The translations under genes were made by a program, and so were the position numbers. From positions 1,054,001 through 1,118,000 of the forward strand of contig NZ_JAAOXM010000001.1 of the NCBI RefSeq assembly GCF_011605345.1: a DNA stretch of 64,000 nucleotides. Direction: 5' to 3'. The DNA comes from Burkholderia sp. D-99. GTDB lineage: Bacteria; Pseudomonadota; Gammaproteobacteria; Burkholderiales; Burkholderiaceae. Each line of letters begins with the position of its first letter. Position 1 is the stretch's first letter. Shown here piece by piece: positions 29,709-37,877 of the stretch. The notes beneath the pieces were generated by a model. That model was not told where the DNA came from, did not search any database, and saw only the letters and a program-made list of their open reading frames with translations.

Positions 29709-30295
29709 CGATCTTTTCTCCATCGATCGTTTTCCCCGGCATTGCGCATGCCGGACCGGCGTAACGACTGCGTTGCAAGGAACGTGCCTTGTGTGCCCCC
29801 CATTTTTGCGCCGCGCCGGGCAAGCCCGCGCGGCAAGCCGCACCATCGCGGTGCAGCGCGCGACGCCATTCGCCCCATCGATGCGCCGAGATCGCGCACG
29901 GCCGATGTTGCGCCGCGTCTAACGAACATAGTTCTCCCGCGTGTCATGAATACGCAATCTGCACTGCACAAAAAAGCGGCCCGCCTGGAGCGCCGGACCA
30001 CCGGAGCGGAAGAAGGAAAAGGCGGGCCGGCACGCGCACGGCGCAACCGGCCCTGGGGGAAGTACCGTCTGCGGCCGCGCCGGCAGTTCGACGCGATGAA
30101 CTGACCGGTTAGCCGGGTCCGGCACCTCAAACCTATGCAGCCGTAATCCCGCCGACAACGCCCATGCATATTTCGACTGACACCCATCGAAAAAAAACAT
30201 CGGGCCGACGCGCGCGAGGCGCGGTACGCTAGAACGTTCGTGCAGCGACGCGGCGCCGCCCTTCTGGCCCCCGACTATAAAAAGCGAAGATCGAA
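29709..30295. other. Divergent intergenic region with a minus-strand terminator-like structure
   Basis: About 590 bp between the ATP-grasp operon and the LysR gene. It holds the structure at 29970-30029 described separately. A short plus-strand frame (29946-30104, 52 codons, very Arg-rich) has no ribosome site and is not called. Confidence 0.5.
29970..30029 (-). terminator. Intrinsic terminator-like structure in the leader of the ATP-grasp operon
   Basis: On the minus strand a 9-bp all-GC stem (CGGCCCGCC from 30029 to 30021, pairing with GGCGGGCCG from 29985 to 29977) is followed by one base and then six T residues (29975-29970). The 35-base loop holds its own small CCGG-TGGT-CCGG hairpin. 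There is no minus-strand gene upstream of it before the LysR start. It therefore ends either a small RNA or an attenuated leader 260 bases ahead of the ATP-grasp gene. Confidence 0.5.
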
Positions 30296-31294
30296 ATGGA
30301 AGCAAAGTGGCTGGAAGATTTCCTGAGCCTTGCGGATACCAAGAGTTTTTCCCGGGCCGCACGTCACCGGCACCTCACGCAGTCGGCATTCAGCAGACGA
30401 ATTGCCGCACTCGAAACCTGGATGGACGCGAAACTGGTCGACCGGAGCATCAACCCGATCACGCTGACGCCGGCCGGCCAGATGTTCCGCGGGCTCGCCG
30501 CGGATATCCTGCGCAGCATGTATGCGGCGCGCAATCTCGTGAACGGCTACGACCAGTTCGCGGCCAGCGATCAGGTCGTGCGCTTCGCGGTCGCCCATAC
30601 GCTCGTGTTCACGCTGTTTCCCGAATGGCTCAAGCAGCTCAACGGCGAGGTCGGCCACGTGACCGCGCGCGTGAACGCGGTGAACGTGCCGGAAGGCGTG
30701 CAGCAGCTCGTCGAAGGTGAGTGCGACCTGCTGCTCGGCTATCACCATCCGCAGTTGCCGATCGTGCTCGACCCGAACCACTTCCCGTTCGTCAGCCTCG
30801 GCGTCGAACGGATCCTGCCCGTGTCGACGCCGGACGCGCGCGGCAAGCCCGTATTCCAGCTGCCGGGCACACCCGATGCCCCGCTGCCGCTGCTCGCGTA
30901 TTCGTCGGGCGCGTTCCTCGGCAACATCGTCGAGATGCTGCTGCTGAATGCAACCGAGCCGTATGTGCTGCACCGGTGCTTCGAGACGCACATGTCCGAG
31001 GCATTGAAGGGCATGGTCGTGGCCGGGCACGGGATCGGCTGGCTGCCGGAAAGCTGCGTCGCGAAGGAACTCGCGGAAGGCACGCTCGTGTGCGCAGGCT
31101 CCGGCGACTGGATCACCGAGCTCGAGATCCGCCTGTACCGGTCGGCCCGCAAGCGCGGGCTCGCGGCCGAGCAACTGTGGACGTACATCATGAACCGGCC
31201 CCGCACAGCGGCCGACGGTGCCGTCGGCGCGGCCGAACCGGCGTCCGCGCCGGCGATATGCATCGCGCGGCGCAGCGCGGGCGGCAGCCGCTGA
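30296..31294 (+). CDS. LysR family regulator, HypT-like
   Basis: A 332-residue LysR-type regulator. The N-terminal helix-turn-helix SFSRAARHRHLTQSAFSRRI (17-36) is followed by an LEXW-type linker (ALETWMDAKLVDRS), a variant typical of the HypT/YjiE hypochlorite-response group. The remainder is a substrate-binding-like effector domain (~90-300) and a ~30-residue Ala/Arg tail. HypT is controlled by methionine oxidation, but residue correspondence cannot be checked here. Divergent from the ATP-grasp operon by 590 bp, so it may or may not regulate it. Confidence 0.85.
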   Translation: MEAKWLEDFLSLADTKSFSRAARHRHLTQSAFSRRIAALETWMDAKLVDRSINPITLTPAGQMFRGLAADILRSMYAARNLVNGYDQFAASDQVVRFAVAHTLVFTLFPEWLKQLNGEVGHVTARVNAVNVPEGVQQLVEGECDLLLGYHHPQLPIVLDPNHFPFVSLGVERILPVSTPDARGKPVFQLPGTPDAPLPLLAYSSGAFLGNIVEMLLLNATEPYVLHRCFETHMSEALKGMVVAGHGIGWLPESCVAKELAEGTLVCAGSGDWITELEIRLYRSARKRGLAAEQLWTYIMNRPRTAADGAVGAAEPASAPAICIARRSAGGSR

Positions 31295-31304
31295 TCGTCG
31301 CGTT

Positions 31305-31340
31305 CGCGTTCGCGTCGTGTCCGTCGACGACGCGAACGCG
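31305..31340 (+). terminator. Hairpin downstream of the LysR gene
   Basis: A perfect 14-bp stem (CGCGTTCGCGTCGT, 31305-31318, with its complement, 31327-31340) and an eight-base loop, 10 bases after the LysR stop. Only a short GGGTTT follows, so it is a weak or Rho-assisted terminator. Confidence 0.55.
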
Positions 31341-32009
31341 AGTAGGGTTTGCGGCAATCCGGTGCGCGCATGCATTCGCGTCGCTTCTCAGCGAACGCGA
31401 CCCTCTCTCCGATAGCAAGCGGCGATCCCGCCGCAGCCTGAAAAATTACCGCGCCAAGCCCGTAATCGTTATCGGATGAAATCGCAAACGTTTGCATTCC
31501 GGGAATGATCTTTTTACACCCGGCACGGCGTGCCGGCATATTCCGTCCGACTATCAGGCCAGAAATACCCTGTTACAGAACAAATCAAAAGTTTCGATTT
31601 ACCTGTAACGATCCAAAACAACAAAAACGTCGCACCCTCATTTCATATCGTTCGATCTGCATCCGCATCGACATCGATACGCCTCGAACACAGCCGCAAA
31701 AATTCCTTTTATCAGTCGTTATTTTTCGGCACGAATGTCGATACGTCCGACGTGATTCAATGCGTGCGGAATCATCGCTACCGAATAGCAATGTTCATAT
31801 TCGGCAATATCGACTTTCTTCAGCGTTGAGCGCGTCATACGAATCCGTCGTTATCCTATTTAAATAGGATTTTTCACCGCCGTCCCATTCGGGCCACACG
31901 CGGTTGTTGGTTCAAAATCCATCGTGTATCAATAGCGTGTCGCAAAAAGAACGCTGGCAAATTTGACTCGGAATAAATGCTCGTCATTGATTCCGGACGG
32001 GAGGTTGCA
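31341..32009. other. AT-rich intergenic region upstream of the exopolysaccharide locus
   Basis: About 670 bp, markedly AT-rich from ~31500, unlike the rest of the window. It contains a perfect 18-bp palindrome (31853-31870) and scattered A/T tracts. No gene is recognised. It probably carries the promoter and regulatory sites of the locus that follows. Confidence 0.5.
31853..31874 (+). promoter_or_regulatory. Perfect AT-rich palindrome with T-tract
   Basis: ATCCTATTT-AAATAGGAT forms an 18-bp perfect palindrome followed by four T residues. Without a loop it is more likely an operator than a terminator. It sits 140 bp before the first small gene upstream of pgaA. Confidence 0.35.
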
Positions 32010-32420
32010 ATGTCTTCCTCGTTTCGACAGCATGCCCGCCCTTTCCTGAGCACCGTCCTCTCCGTGCTCTGCATGAACGCAATGGCCCAGACGCCCGCGT
32101 CGGGCCCGGGCGACGGACGCTACGTGATCTCGTATATCTGCGGCGACGCACGGATCGACGGTACGGCGCCGCTGCCCCCCGACGGCCGGCCGTACAACCT
32201 GGGCGTGTCGTTTGCTTCGGCCCGCACCGGGCAGCCGCTCGCGAATGTGCAGGTGCGCTTGCGGCGCCATGGCCGCGTGCTCGTCGAATTCAACGCGTCC
32301 GGGTCGCGCTGCCTGTTCAGCGTGCCCGACGCAAGTTACCGGGTCGAAGGGACGTACCAGGGGGCCACCCAGTTCGCGATCGTGGAGACGGGTGCACTCA
32401 CCACGCAGCTGCGATGGTAA
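32010..32420 (+). CDS. Hypothetical secreted protein upstream of the pga locus
   Basis: A 136-residue protein with a signal peptide (RPFLSTVLSVLCMNAMAQ, cleavage about residue 29). The mature part looks like a small beta-sandwich (carboxypeptidase-regulatory-like: NLGVSFASARTGQPLANVQV, then YRVEGTYQG). It has a pair of cysteines (YICGDA, SRCLFS). GGGAGG precedes the ATG at 32010 closely, so this start is preferred to one 33 bases upstream. It lies in line with pgaABCD, so it may be an accessory envelope protein. No function is established. Confidence 0.6.
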   Translation: MSSSFRQHARPFLSTVLSVLCMNAMAQTPASGPGDGRYVISYICGDARIDGTAPLPPDGRPYNLGVSFASARTGQPLANVQVRLRRHGRVLVEFNASGSRCLFSVPDASYRVEGTYQGATQFAIVETGALTTQLRW

Positions 32421-32463
32421 GTCCCGCCCGACCCCGCCCCGATCACGTCAATCACCGCAGCGC

Positions 32464-32488
32464 ATCGAATCGAATCGAATCGAATCGA
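32464..32488 (+). repeat. Pentanucleotide tandem repeat (ATCGA)x5 upstream of a start codon
   Basis: Five perfect copies of ATCGA end directly at the GAGGAGC ribosome site, ten bases before the ATG at 32499. A 5-bp unit here would change the leader length, not the reading frame. Confidence 0.9.
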
Positions 32489-32498
32489 GGAGCATGGA

Positions 32499-33296
32499 AT
32501 GACTCCTGCAGAACGACAGAACCGCTCGCCCGCCCCTCAGCCGAAACCCTCCTGGGGCCCGGGAAAGAATGCAGCGCTCAGCTTCGTCGCGTTTGCCACG
32601 ATCTTCGGCGTCTTCGCGTATTCCGAGCGGGACACGACGGTCGGCCATGTGAGCGTGACGCACGACCTCTCCGGCGCGATCGGAACCGCGGTGGGGAAGT
32701 ATCACAAGACGATCGCGACCATGGCCTCGCGCGCAGCCGGCTCGTCCGGAACATCCGTCGCGCCGGGGCCGACGTCGACACGCGCGCAGGCCGCCCCGCC
32801 CGCGCCGCCGCTGCAGGTGGCGTCGGCTTCGGCTGCACCCGAAGTATCCACCGTGCCGCCCGTCACGCTCGCGGTTGAACCGGAAGCCACGCCGCGGCCC
32901 GCCCGCCGCGCCATCGAGAAGCACCGGCGGTCGTCGCATGCGCCGCCCGTGACACTTGCGGCCAGCACGCATGCGGCAACGACGTACGGCCGCGCCGCCA
33001 CGTGGCACGGTTCCATGCATCGCCCGCAGCATGCCGACACGCTGGCAGGCATGAGCAAGCGCCTGGACTTCGCGCCAAAGCCCCGGCCGTATGGCAGCGA
33101 CACCGCGCGCATGCAGACGGCAAGCGTCACGCACGCGGAACTGGAAAGCGCGCGTGCGCTGGCGAAGGCGCGCTCGTGCGCAGTGATCGACGAATGGAAC
33201 TGTGTGGAGCACAACGCGAGCCGGGCGCTCGCGATCGACCCGAACAACAGCGAATCGCGTGCCTTGCTCGGCCAGGCGATCCGCAACCGGCTGTGA
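32499..33296 (+). CDS. Membrane-anchored hypothetical protein upstream of pgaA
   Basis: A 265-residue protein with a short Pro-rich cytoplasmic start, a single transmembrane segment (AALSFVAFATIFGVFAYS, ~25-42), then a long Ala/Pro/Ser-rich periplasmic stalk with many His and Arg (~80-190). The small helical C-terminus has two Cys (KARSCAVIDEWNCVEHNASR) and a helix pair resembling one TPR-like unit (ASRALAIDPNNSESRALLGQ). GAGGAGC precedes the ATG at 32499. It sits directly before pgaA on the same strand, so it may be an assembly or scaffold partner of the exopolysaccharide exporter. That is inference; no known family. Confidence 0.62.
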   Translation: MTPAERQNRSPAPQPKPSWGPGKNAALSFVAFATIFGVFAYSERDTTVGHVSVTHDLSGAIGTAVGKYHKTIATMASRAAGSSGTSVAPGPTSTRAQAAPPAPPLQVASASAAPEVSTVPPVTLAVEPEATPRPARRAIEKHRRSSHAPPVTLAASTHAATTYGRAATWHGSMHRPQHADTLAGMSKRLDFAPKPRPYGSDTARMQTASVTHAELESARALAKARSCAVIDEWNCVEHNASRALAIDPNNSESRALLGQAIRNRL

Positions 33297-33401
33297 GCCG
33301 GGGCCGCATCGCCGGGCACTCGCGGCCCGGCCACGCGGCGCGCGACGACGTGCGTCGCCGTGCCCGCAACCGATGTGATCGTTTCGAAAGGAGGACACCT
33401 C

Positions 33402-35774
33402 GTGGCCAACAATCATCAACAACCCTGCACGACCGTCGCTCCGTCCAACCGGCGGATCCTCCTGCATGCGCCACTGGTCCTGCTGCTCGTCGCGTCCGGC
33501 CCCTGCTTCTCCGCCGAAGGCGAGACTGACTCGGGCCGCATCGGCGAAATCGCCGGATCCACCGGCACACCGGATCCGAAGCCGCCCGACGTGTCGGCGC
33601 AGGGTACGCTCGTGCCGGGTACGCTCGTGCCGGGTGCGCGCGCGCCGGATGCGCACCCGCCGAATGCGCAAACGCTGATCGCGCAGGCGTCGAGTGCGCA
33701 GATGCCCGACTCGCAAACGCCCGCTGCTCCGCCGCCTGGCCCGCAAACACCTGGGGCAGCAACATCGACCCCGTCGACACCGGGCATGCCGCTCCCGAAT
33801 GCGCAGGCACCCGGCGCCCAGCCGCCAGCCGCCCAGGTACCCGAAGCGGAAGCGCCGAACGCGCAGATGCCCGACCTCCGTACCGCCGATCCGGCCACGG
33901 TCCGCAATGACGTGTTCGGTCTCGCATCGAGCGGGGGCGCGATCAAGGCGCTGGAAGAAGCGAAAGCGCGCCCCGACGTCTTTTCCGCGGTCGATCTCGC
34001 GCGGCTCGAGGAACTGTCGATTCGCCAGCAGGTGCGCGGCGGACGCGACAAGTCGCGCGCGATGACGAGCGCCGACCGCTTCGACGGGATCGACAGCGCG
34101 CTCGCCGCCGCGAACGACCTCGACAAGCGGATGCCGCCCACGCCCGAGTATTCGCCGGTCCGGACGGCGCTCGCCGGCGACCGGACGATTGCACTGGCAG
34201 CACGCGGCGAGATGAAGCAGGCTGTCGCGACGTTCGAGACGATTCCGCCCGACGCGGAGATCTCGATCGACGCACTGGCGGCCGTCGGCGACGCGTACCT
34301 GTATCTGAGCGAGCCGGGCAAGGCCAACGCGGTGTACCAGCGCGCGCTGAAGCAGGCGAGCGCGCCGCAGACCGACGTCGCGACGCGCGGCTTCCAGTAC
34401 GGCGCACGCACACGGCCGATCGAATTGCGCGAGGGGCTGTTCTGGTCATACGTCGACCAGGGGCGCGCGGCCGATGCGAGCCAGGTGCTCGAGGACATCG
34501 GCAAATCGCTGCCGCCGGCAAAGGACGTGCGCGCGTGGGGGCCGGAAAACGACGACTACCTGCGCTACTACCGGCTGCGCGCGCAATACCTGATCTACAC
34601 GGGCCGGGTCGACGAAGGGATCGCCGCACTGGAAAAGCTCGAGAAGGAAGTGCCGTTCAACGCGGAAGTCCGCGCCGCGCATGCCGAGGCCGTATCGGGC
34701 CAGTCGCACCCGCGCCAGGCTATCGCGATGTATCGCGCCTCGCTGACCGATCACCCGGACAGCGTCGATATGCTCGCGGGGCTCGGCCGCGCAGCGCTGA
34801 CGGCCGACGACTACGCGACCGCGAAGAACGTCGACCAGACCGTCGACAACACGTTCCCCGACAGCGGCGCCGTGCGCGCGTTCAAGCGCGACTATGACGC
34901 ATACCGCAGCCCCGTGTTCACGACCGACCTGAGCTACGAGCACGGCAACAGCGCACTGGCCGACAACAGTTTTACATCGGACAGCTATGTGTATTCGCAA
35001 CCGTTCGGCGACAACTGGCGTGTGTTTTCCCACACGTTCTTCGGCTATGCGCAAACCGACAGCGGCAACATCAGCCGAACGCGCACGGGCATCGGCGGCG
35101 ACTACCGGCACGGGCCGCTGACGGTCCAGGGCGAGGTGACGCGCTCGCTCGGCACCGACGGGCGCACCGGCGGCCGCGGCTCCGTCACGTACAACCTCAA
35201 CGACTACTGGACGGTGTCCGGCGCACTCGACTCCAACGACAACACGTTGCCGTGGAAGGCTTATGTCGCGCACATCTGGGGCCGTTCCGCGAACGTGGAG
35301 GTCGTGTACCGCCAGAGCGACCGCCGCGAAGTCAAGCTGAGCTACGGCGTGAGCCGCTACAGCGATTCGAACCTGCACCAGGAGATTTCCGCGACGGGCA
35401 CGCAGCGCGTGTACACGTCCGCGAACCAGCTCGTCAACGTGTCGCTGGACCTCGGCACCGACAGCAACACGCGGCAGGACGCCCCCTACTTCAACCCGGG
35501 CCGCGACTATGCGGCCGCGGCGACCGTCATGCACCAGCTGACGTTGTGGAAGAAGGGCGACATGTCGCTGCAGCAGCGCCTGTCGGCGTCCGGCGGCGTA
35601 TACAACGAGCGCGGCTTCGGCACGAGCCCGCTGTGGACCGCGCGCCTCGAGCACGCGTGGACGTTCAAGCACGACATCACGCTGACCTACGGCGTCGAAG
35701 TCAGCAGTCATGCGTACGATGGCCAGCGCGAACGTTCCGAAACCGGCTTCCTGTCGGTCAACCTGCCGTTCTAG
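33402..35774 (+). CDS. pgaA: Poly-beta-1,6-N-acetyl-D-glucosamine export porin PgaA
   Basis: A 790-residue outer-membrane exporter of poly-GlcNAc (HmsH/PgaA). Order: signal peptide (LLHAPLVLLLVASGPCFSA, cut near residue 38); a Pro/Ala linker with 18 pentapeptide-period repeats (69-158); a periplasmic TPR region (~170-500) expected to bind partly deacetylated polymer and PgaB; and a C-terminal beta-barrel (~510-790) ending in LPF, with aromatic Phe last as in barrels. GTG at 33402 is chosen because AAAGGAGG lies 8-15 bases upstream. The linker is much longer than expected for PgaA. First of a five- or six-gene operon. Confidence 0.9.
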   Translation: MANNHQQPCTTVAPSNRRILLHAPLVLLLVASGPCFSAEGETDSGRIGEIAGSTGTPDPKPPDVSAQGTLVPGTLVPGARAPDAHPPNAQTLIAQASSAQMPDSQTPAAPPPGPQTPGAATSTPSTPGMPLPNAQAPGAQPPAAQVPEAEAPNAQMPDLRTADPATVRNDVFGLASSGGAIKALEEAKARPDVFSAVDLARLEELSIRQQVRGGRDKSRAMTSADRFDGIDSALAAANDLDKRMPPTPEYSPVRTALAGDRTIALAARGEMKQAVATFETIPPDAEISIDALAAVGDAYLYLSEPGKANAVYQRALKQASAPQTDVATRGFQYGARTRPIELREGLFWSYVDQGRAADASQVLEDIGKSLPPAKDVRAWGPENDDYLRYYRLRAQYLIYTGRVDEGIAALEKLEKEVPFNAEVRAAHAEAVSGQSHPRQAIAMYRASLTDHPDSVDMLAGLGRAALTADDYATAKNVDQTVDNTFPDSGAVRAFKRDYDAYRSPVFTTDLSYEHGNSALADNSFTSDSYVYSQPFGDNWRVFSHTFFGYAQTDSGNISRTRTGIGGDYRHGPLTVQGEVTRSLGTDGRTGGRGSVTYNLNDYWTVSGALDSNDNTLPWKAYVAHIWGRSANVEVVYRQSDRREVKLSYGVSRYSDSNLHQEISATGTQRVYTSANQLVNVSLDLGTDSNTRQDAPYFNPGRDYAAAATVMHQLTLWKKGDMSLQQRLSASGGVYNERGFGTSPLWTARLEHAWTFKHDITLTYGVEVSSHAYDGQRERSETGFLSVNLPF
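33606..33875 (+). repeat. 15-bp-period repeat encoding 18 pentapeptide units in PgaA
   Basis: Residues 69-158 of PgaA divide without remainder into 18 five-residue units such as TLVPG (twice), ARAPD, AHPPN, AQMPD (twice), AQAPG and AQPPA. The consensus is A-Q-x-P-(G/N/D). The underlying DNA repeats every 15 bp with drift; the first two units are identical in sequence. Confidence 0.88.
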
Positions 35775-35789
35775 CAAGGAGATCGGACA

Positions 35790-37877
35790 ATGCAATCCAG
35801 ACGGACCTTCATGTGCGGATGCCTCGGTACGTTTGCAGCCTGCTCGTTGTTCCCCGGCGTGGCAAACGCCAAGATGATCGACCTGCTGCCGCCGTCCGAT
35901 CCGATCGACGGCAAGACGTTCCGCGTGATCTGCATGCACGACGTGCGCGACAACCTGCTCGCGACGTTCTCGTCGTCGACGATGGTCGATCCGTACGCGG
36001 TCGATACCGGCACGCTGACGGCCATCTTCTCGTGGCTGCAGACCAACAACTATCACACCGTGACGGTCAAGCAGATCGAAGCGTCGCGACACGGGGGCAA
36101 GCCGCTGCCGCCGCGCGCGGTACTGCTCACATTCGACGACGGCTACAGCAGCCACTACACGAAAGTCCTGCCGCTGCTCGAGCGCTTCAAGTATCCGGCC
36201 GTGATGGGCATCGTCACCGCCTGGATCGACGCGCCGCAGGATGCGCCGATCAAGATCAGCGACAAGATCCAGATGCCGCGCGACTACTTCATGACGTGGG
36301 ACCAGGTGAAGAAGGTCGGGCAGTCGGAATTCGTCGAGCTCGGGTGCCACACGCACAACCTTCATCACGGCGCGGTCGCGAATCCGCAGGGCAACGAACT
36401 GCCGGCCACCACGTCGCACCTGTACCTCGAAAACGAGAAACGCTATGAAACCGATGCGGAATTCGAAGCCCGCGTTCATGACGACCTGCAGACATGCGTA
36501 CGGCAGATTCGCGAACGCACCGGCATCGTCGCACGCTCGATGGTCTGGCCGTACGGCGCGGAAAACCAGCCGGTGCGCAAGATCTCGACGTCGCTCGGCA
36601 TGGACATCCAGTTCAGCCTCGATGCCGGCCCGAATACGCCGGACGTGCCGCTCGACCGGTTGCGGCGGATCCTGATGATGTACGACGTCGACATCGGCGG
36701 GTTCGAGCGGTCGATGCGCGAGCCGGCCACCAACCGCGGCGACGTCGACATTCCCGAGCGCGTCGTGCAGGTCGATCTCGACCAGGTCTACGATCCCGAT
36801 CCGGCGCGGCAGGAAGCCAATCTCGGCAAGCTCATCGAGCGCATCTACCGGATGCAGCCGAAATCGGTGTACCTGCAGGCGTTCGCCGATCCGAAGGGCA
36901 CCGGTGTCGCGGAGTCGCTGTATTTCCCGAACCGGCACCTGCCGATGCGCGGCGACCTGTTCTCGCGCGCCGCCTGGCAGCTCAACACACGCTCGAACGT
37001 GCAGGTGTACGCATGGATGCCGGTGCTCGCGTTCCGTCCGCAGGCGGACAAGCATCGCGGCCTCGAAGCCGTCAGCGCATACAGCGGTGCGCCGGCGCGC
37101 GAGAACGGCTCGCGCGTGTACCGCCTGAGCCCGTTCGACCCCGAAGCGCGGCTGTTCATCGAGCAGATCTACGAGGATCTCGGCAAGTACGCGTCGTTCA
37201 GCGGCATCCTGTTCAGCGACGACGCCGTACTCGACGATTACGAAGACGCCGGCCGGCACGCGCTGAGCATGTATGCCCAATGGGGACTACCGGCCGACAT
37301 CGGCAAGATCCGCGCGACACCCGACCTGATGCAGCGCTGGACGCGGCAGAAGACCCGTTACCTGATCGACCTGACGCGCCAGCTCGAACAGATCGTGCTC
37401 GCGAACCAGAACGCGGGTGACGTGCTGACCGCGCGCAACATCTTCGCGCTGCCGGTGCTGAAGCCGGAATCCGAAGCGTGGTTCGCGCAGAACTACGACG
37501 ACTTCCTCGCCACCTACGACTACGTCGCGCTGATGGCGATGCCGTACATGGAACAGGCGCCGGATCCCGAGCGCTGGATGGACCAGCTCGTCGACGCCGT
37601 GCGCGCGAAACAGCGCGGCTTCGCGCGCACGGTGTTCGAACTGCAGTCGTACGACTGGCACGCGCACAAGGACATCGGCGGCACCGCGCTGCTCGCGCAG
37701 ATGCGGCGGCTGCGCAGCAAGGGGGCAGTGAATTTCGGCTACTACCCGGACAACTTCCTGAACAACCAGCCGGATCTCGACACGATGCGCGACGTGATGT
37801 CGCTGAAGTCGCGCCTCGATCCGACGTCGATCAACGCACTGATGCAGCAGCATGCGCAGGGGACGAAGACGCCATGA
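35790..37877 (+). CDS. pgaB: Poly-beta-1,6-N-acetyl-D-glucosamine N-deacetylase PgaB
   Basis: A 695-residue periplasmic enzyme. The N-terminal polysaccharide deacetylase domain has LLTFDDGY (D116, D117) and GCHTHNLHHG (metal ligands H187/H192 region). The C-terminal glycoside-hydrolase-like domain (~320-660, from YRMQPKSVYLQAF to SYDWHAHKD) holds and can cleave the polymer. Partial deacetylation is needed for export through PgaA. The export signal starts with MQSRRTF, a twin-arginine-like motif, and ends ANA before KM; the lipobox of E. coli PgaB is not evident. It follows pgaA by 15 bp and overlaps pgaC by four bases. Confidence 0.93.
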   Translation: MQSRRTFMCGCLGTFAACSLFPGVANAKMIDLLPPSDPIDGKTFRVICMHDVRDNLLATFSSSTMVDPYAVDTGTLTAIFSWLQTNNYHTVTVKQIEASRHGGKPLPPRAVLLTFDDGYSSHYTKVLPLLERFKYPAVMGIVTAWIDAPQDAPIKISDKIQMPRDYFMTWDQVKKVGQSEFVELGCHTHNLHHGAVANPQGNELPATTSHLYLENEKRYETDAEFEARVHDDLQTCVRQIRERTGIVARSMVWPYGAENQPVRKISTSLGMDIQFSLDAGPNTPDVPLDRLRRILMMYDVDIGGFERSMREPATNRGDVDIPERVVQVDLDQVYDPDPARQEANLGKLIERIYRMQPKSVYLQAFADPKGTGVAESLYFPNRHLPMRGDLFSRAAWQLNTRSNVQVYAWMPVLAFRPQADKHRGLEAVSAYSGAPARENGSRVYRLSPFDPEARLFIEQIYEDLGKYASFSGILFSDDAVLDDYEDAGRHALSMYAQWGLPADIGKIRATPDLMQRWTRQKTRYLIDLTRQLEQIVLANQNAGDVLTARNIFALPVLKPESEAWFAQNYDDFLATYDYVALMAMPYMEQAPDPERWMDQLVDAVRAKQRGFARTVFELQSYDWHAHKDIGGTALLAQMRRLRSKGAVNFGYYPDNFLNNQPDLDTMRDVMSLKSRLDPTSINALMQQHAQGTKTP

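Noticed and set aside
29946..30104. A 52-codon Arg-rich plus-strand frame as a small protein
   Set aside because: It has no ribosome site, and its sequence is explained by the GC-rich hairpin arms of the leader structure on the other strand.
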